A stretch of 8,413 bases of DNA from Psychrobacter sp. JCM 18902 (GTDB taxonomy: Bacteria; Pseudomonadota; Gammaproteobacteria; Pseudomonadales; Moraxellaceae): NCBI RefSeq assembly GCF_904846615.1, contig NZ_CAJHBK010000004.1, positions 1 through 8,413 of the forward strand, given 5' to 3'. The translations under genes were made by a program, and so were the position numbers. Numbering within the stretch: the stretch's first letter is position 1; every line of letters starts with the position of its first letter. Shown here piece by piece: positions 6,354-8,413 of the stretch. The notes beneath the pieces are model-generated. The model had not been told where the DNA came from. It did not search any database and worked only from the letters and a program-made list of their open reading frames with translations.

Positions 6354-6449
6354 CTATAGGTACAGCCATTCGTGTTGTTATGAGTACAGTCAATTATAAT
6401 ATCATAGGTACAGTCGTTTATTTTAAAATAGGTACAGACAAATACATAC
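6354..6449. repeat. Array of four elements with exact 24-bp period, core GGTACAG
   Basis: The core (G/A)GTACAG occurs at 6359, 6383, 6407 and 6431, each exactly 24 bases after the last. Flanking bases are loosely conserved: usually ATA or ATG before the core and TC or CC with a T/A-rich stretch after it. The array starts 15 bases before the ATG of the 134-aa gene and extends towards oriT. A perfect TATAAT (minus strand 6398-6393) and a plus-strand TATAAA (6456-6461) are embedded or adjacent, so it probably covers divergent promoters. It may be an operator array or a second iteron set. Confidence 0.6.
6393..6398 (-). promoter_or_regulatory. Candidate -10 element for the 134-aa gene
   Basis: A perfect TATAAT on the minus strand lies between the second and third 24-bp elements, about 55 bases before ATG 6338. 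The -35 position (ATAAAC at 6421-6416) is poor, so the promoter may need an activator or be weak. A protein bound to the 24-bp elements would overlap it. Confidence 0.35.
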
Positions 6450-6470
6450 TTAAATTATAAAATTGTTAAG

Positions 6471-6551
6471 CCAGCAGTCCTAAGAGGGGGCTATTCCGCT
6501 TCGCTACAATATCCCCTCTTAGGTGCTGACAAAGGGGCTATCGCCCCCTTG
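6471..6551. other. oriT: Probable oriT region with two hairpins
   Basis: A perfect 11-bp inverted repeat, CCTAAGAGGGG (6479-6489) and CCCCTCTTAGG (6513-6523), encloses a 23-base loop. Beyond a two-base bulge it is extended by CAGCA (6472-6476) pairing with TGCTG (6524-6528). A second hairpin follows directly: AAGGGG (6532-6537) and CCCCTT (6545-6550). The block is much more GC-rich than its surroundings and lies directly upstream of mobC and mobA, where oriT of ColE1-like mobilisation regions is found. MobC and MobA would bind here and nick one strand. I cannot place the nick site with confidence. Confidence 0.65.
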
Positions 6552-6592
6552 ACCCCCAACCACCCCCTAGCCCTAGAACAGGAGTAAGTTTC

Positions 6593-6913
6593 ATGCCACA
6601 AATCAGCGGTCAAAAAAGGACTAAAGAGATCGCGATTCGAGTATCTGAGGACGAGTTGGCTGAGCTAAAAAAGCGCCAACAGGGAACGACGATGGCAGGA
6701 TGGATGCGTGATTTGGGTTTAGGGGTAACCCCTATGAAGCCAGCTGATCCTGAGTTAGTGCGCGCACTTGGTCGCATTGGCTCTAACCTCAATCAAGTCA
6801 CAAAACACGTTAACATCGACAAGTCGATAGATGAAAGTGTGCTTGAACAGATCAAAGCTATTAGGGCTACGATTAATGCGCTGCTAGATAATCATTTGCG
6901 AGGTGAGCCATGA
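6593..6913 (+). CDS. mobC: MobC-like relaxosome accessory protein
   Basis: This 106-residue protein binds near oriT and helps the relaxase open and nick the DNA. The N-terminal part KEIAIRVSEDELAEL (11-25) is the strand-helix of a ribbon-helix-helix DNA-binding fold. The C-terminal part holds the MobC/MbeC-family signature LVRALGRIGSNLNQVTKHVN (55-74), then a helix to the end. Length is typical of the family. ATG 6593 follows AGGAG (6580-6584) by 8 bases. The gene starts 42 bases after the oriT hairpins and its stop overlaps the mobA start as ATGA (6910-6913), so the two form a coupled operon. A weak candidate promoter is TACAGA (6433-6438), 17 bases, TATAAA (6456-6461), whose -35 lies in the fourth 24-bp element. 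Confidence 0.88.
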   Translation: MPQISGQKRTKEIAIRVSEDELAELKKRQQGTTMAGWMRDLGLGVTPMKPADPELVRALGRIGSNLNQVTKHVNIDKSIDESVLEQIKAIRATINALLDNHLRGEP

Positions 6914-7962
6914 TTGTTAAGTTTTTTAGGAGGGGTAAAGGCTCTGGCGCAGGGCCAATTAATTACTTGCTGGTTGCTAAGGGTGGTAAGCCTAGAGAGG
7001 GTGCAAAGGTGCTCTACGGCGATCCTAAGCTCACTGAGCAGCTAATCAATGCCACGCCTTATCAGCAAAAATATAAGGCAGGGGTGCTATCTTTCACTGA
7101 GGATGCGACACAATTCACGGATTTGCAGAAAAAAGACTTCATGCAGCGCTTTGAAGATACGCTGTTTACAGGGCTTGAGCCTGATCAGTACGATATTTTA
7201 TGGGTAGAACATACTGATAAGGGTGGACGGCTGGAGCTAAATTTTGTGATTCCTTGCCAAGAGCTGCGAAGTGGTAAGCGGCTGCAGCCATTTTATGCTG
7301 GTGCTGATTTGTTACGAGTTAATGCGTTTAAGAACATCATCAATCAAGAGTATGGCCTAACAGATCCTAATGACCCAGAGCGTAAGCGGCTAATCAACCC
7401 TTATGTGAATAATGCGCCACGGCCAACACCATATGATAGGCCGTCCAAGTCTAAAGAGAAGGAGCAGGAAAAAGAAGATGATGAGATCATCGCTAATCCT
7501 GAGAGCACTTTTGCTCTGAAAGAAGCCATTGATCGAAGAATGCGGTATAGCCTAGCAGAGGGCAGTCTTAATAACCGCAGCAGTGTGCTTTATTCCTTAG
7601 AAGACATGGGTCTGACTATCAAGAGAGCCACTAAAAGCAGTATCAGTGTGGCGCATCCTAATATGAAGCGAAATGTTAGGCTAAAAGGCACTATCTATGA
7701 GGAGGGTTTTCAGGCGTTAGCAGAGCGAGCGCACCTTATTGAGGGTCGCCAAAGAGATTATGAGAGAGTCAGTGAGTCTCGCGGCAATCGAGATTTACGG
7801 ACATGGACTAAAGGTATGGAAATCAAGCGAGCGTATCATCAAGGGTTATATGGTGACATCAAAGCGCCTGAGCCTTTTAATCTTGGGATATTACTTAATA
7901 ATAAAATTAAGACTGAAATAGAAGATTCTACCCTTAGGTGCTCTACCAGTCTTCGTCCATGA
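6910..7962 (+). CDS. mobA: MobA relaxase of the HEN (ColE1 MbeA-like, MOBP5) type
   Basis: This 350-residue relaxase should nick oriT, stay covalently bound to the 5' end and lead the strand into a recipient cell. The N-terminus MIVKFFRRGKGSGAG then PINYLL places a tyrosine at residue 19, the catalytic position in ColE1 MbeA. Residues 98-114 read WVEHTDKGGRLELNFVI, giving H101, E109 and N111, the HEN motif that replaces the three histidines of ordinary MOBP relaxases. There is one more glycine between H and E than I recall for MbeA. The relaxase domain ends near residue 250. At 350 residues the protein is shorter than MbeA (about 517), and from about residue 322 the coding sequence becomes AT-rich, suggesting a lost or replaced C-terminus. 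No mbeB or mbeD equivalents are seen. It should depend on a helper conjugative system. Confidence 0.92.
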   Translation: MIVKFFRRGKGSGAGPINYLLVAKGGKPREGAKVLYGDPKLTEQLINATPYQQKYKAGVLSFTEDATQFTDLQKKDFMQRFEDTLFTGLEPDQYDILWVEHTDKGGRLELNFVIPCQELRSGKRLQPFYAGADLLRVNAFKNIINQEYGLTDPNDPERKRLINPYVNNAPRPTPYDRPSKSKEKEQEKEDDEIIANPESTFALKEAIDRRMRYSLAEGSLNNRSSVLYSLEDMGLTIKRATKSSISVAHPNMKRNVRLKGTIYEEGFQALAERAHLIEGRQRDYERVSESRGNRDLRTWTKGMEIKRAYHQGLYGDIKAPEPFNLGILLNNKIKTEIEDSTLRCSTSLRP

Positions 7963-7984
7963 TACAAGCGATAAGAAAGTATCT

Positions 7985-8051
7985 AATATATATGTAATAC
8001 CATAACTAAAATTACATGAATATATATGTAATACCATAACTAAAATTACAT
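7985..8051. repeat. Two tandem 33-bp direct repeats, each with inverted arms; candidate partition site or operator
   Basis: Two identical 33-bp units occupy 7985-8017 and 8019-8051, separated by one base. Each ends in a dyad: ATGTAAT (7992-7998 and 8026-8032), a 12-base loop ACCATAACTAAA, then ATTACAT (8011-8017 and 8045-8051). The units lie 118 bases upstream of the stbB-like gene, with nothing else between mobA and that gene. Such repeats before a partition operon usually serve as centromere, operator or both. The binding protein is not evident. Confidence 0.75.
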
Positions 8052-8073
8052 AAAACCTTTTATTTTCAAGTAC

Positions 8074-8102
8074 TTGCTGTGGGTTGGTTATATCTGTACA
8101 CT
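8074..8102 (+). promoter_or_regulatory. Tentative promoter of the stbB-like gene
   Basis: TTGCTG (8074-8079), a 17-base spacer and TACACT (8097-8102) form a modest sigma-70 match about 70 bases before ATG 8170, just downstream of the 33-bp repeats. A 10-bp palindrome CAAGTACTTG (8067-8076) overlaps the -35. The hexamers match at three and four positions, so confidence is low. Confidence 0.3.
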
Positions 8103-8169
8103 CTGAATGAATCAGTGAAAAATACGATTAATTATTGATAGCTTTCAAGGAAATAAGGTAGATACTAAT

Positions 8170-8413
8170 ATGATTGAAAATAACTCTCAAAAAAAGGGCT
8201 CTAAAGCTGAATTTCGATTACTGATAATTAATTCTTCTGGTAATTCTAGCAAAACTACCACTGGCAGAGGTTTAATAAGACAACGAATGCAGGAGCCAAG
8301 CTACTATAAAGTTGGCTATATAGAAAAGGATACTAGAGCCGATGAGATATTTGTTACTGCAGATAATCTTTCATCTGTGCATAAAGTTTTAATGACGTCT
8401 ACATCAGCAATAG
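8170..8413 (+). CDS. stbB: StbB-like plasmid partition ATPase, N-terminal part (continues at base 1)
   Basis: This is the first 81 codons plus one base of a gene that continues in frame at base 1 if the molecule is circular, giving 256 residues in total. The ATG at 8170 follows an AAGG ribosome-binding site at 8155-8158, and an in-frame TGA at 8116 precludes a much longer protein. Residues 17-30 read LLIINSSGNSSKTT, which matches the beta-strand and P-loop position of ParA/MinD-like ATPases, most closely the StbB type with its GNxGKT loop. Here serine replaces the glycine before the conserved lysine K28, so nucleotide binding may be altered. Family members act in plasmid segregation or positioning. 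No StbA-like DNA-binding partner is visible nearby; the 33-bp repeats at 7985-8051 lie just upstream and could be its site. The StbB assignment rests on motif memory; the ATPase fold is the safer claim. Confidence 0.7.
   Translation, partial: MIENNSQKKGSKAEFRLLIINSSGNSSKTTTGRGLIRQRMQEPSYYKVGYIEKDTRADEIFVTADNLSSVHKVLMTSTSAI

Noticed and set aside
6353..6381. Minus-strand promoter ATAACA, 17 bases, TATAGT for the 134-aa gene
   Set aside because: Spacing is good, but transcription would start at about 6346, inside or after the ribosome-binding site at 6351-6347, so the mRNA would lose it.
7739..7921. Nested 60-aa ORF inside mobA as an mbeB/mbeD-like gene
   Set aside because: It is short and shows no resemblance to those proteins; it looks like a chance frame within mobA.

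Overview
The 8,413 bases look like one complete circular plasmid opened inside a gene. The frame starting at ATG 8170 runs off the right edge one base into a codon and continues without a stop from base 1 to 527. This gives a single 256-residue StbB-like partition ATPase. The host is probably a low-GC gammaproteobacterium of the Moraxellaceae (Psychrobacter, Moraxella or Acinetobacter relatives). That rests on the Rep_3 initiator with 22-bp iterons, the small HTH/coiled-coil replication-accessory protein, the ColE1-type mobilisation genes and the AT-rich backbone; the genus is inference.

Layout. (1) 7985-8413 and 1-527: stability module, a 33-bp tandem repeat followed by the stbB-like gene. 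(2) 543-570: a perfect hairpin between U/A tracts, serving as a bidirectional terminator between stbB and the oppositely oriented methyltransferase gene. (3) 600-4013, minus strand: a restriction-modification cassette of three genes. In order of transcription these are an unknown 247-aa protein with a possible PD-(D/E)xK nuclease motif, a MutH/Sau3AI-type restriction endonuclease and a C5-cytosine methyltransferase; the expected target is GATC. (4) 4252-4752, plus: the replication-accessory DNA-binding protein. (5) 4764-5705, minus: the Rep_3 initiator, convergent with it, preceded by a 35-bp palindrome lying over the rep promoter and by four 22-bp iterons (5767-5854). (6) 5934-6338, minus: an unrecognised 134-aa protein, with a second repeat array of exact 24-bp period upstream (6354-6449). 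(7) 6471-6551: a GC-rich hairpin region that is the likely oriT. (8) 6593-7962, plus: mobC and a mobA relaxase of the HEN (MOBP5/ColE1-like) type.

Together the genes make a small mobilisable plasmid. Rep, the iterons and the accessory protein replicate it. The StbB-like ATPase and the repeats before it probably stabilise it. The restriction-modification cassette defends the host and also punishes plasmid loss. MobC, MobA and oriT let it be transferred by a helper conjugation system. The least explained parts are the third gene of the restriction operon, the 24-bp repeat array with its orphan gene, and short copies of oriT arm sequence at the two ends of the stability-plus-restriction block. 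No gene-free stretch exceeds about 255 bases.
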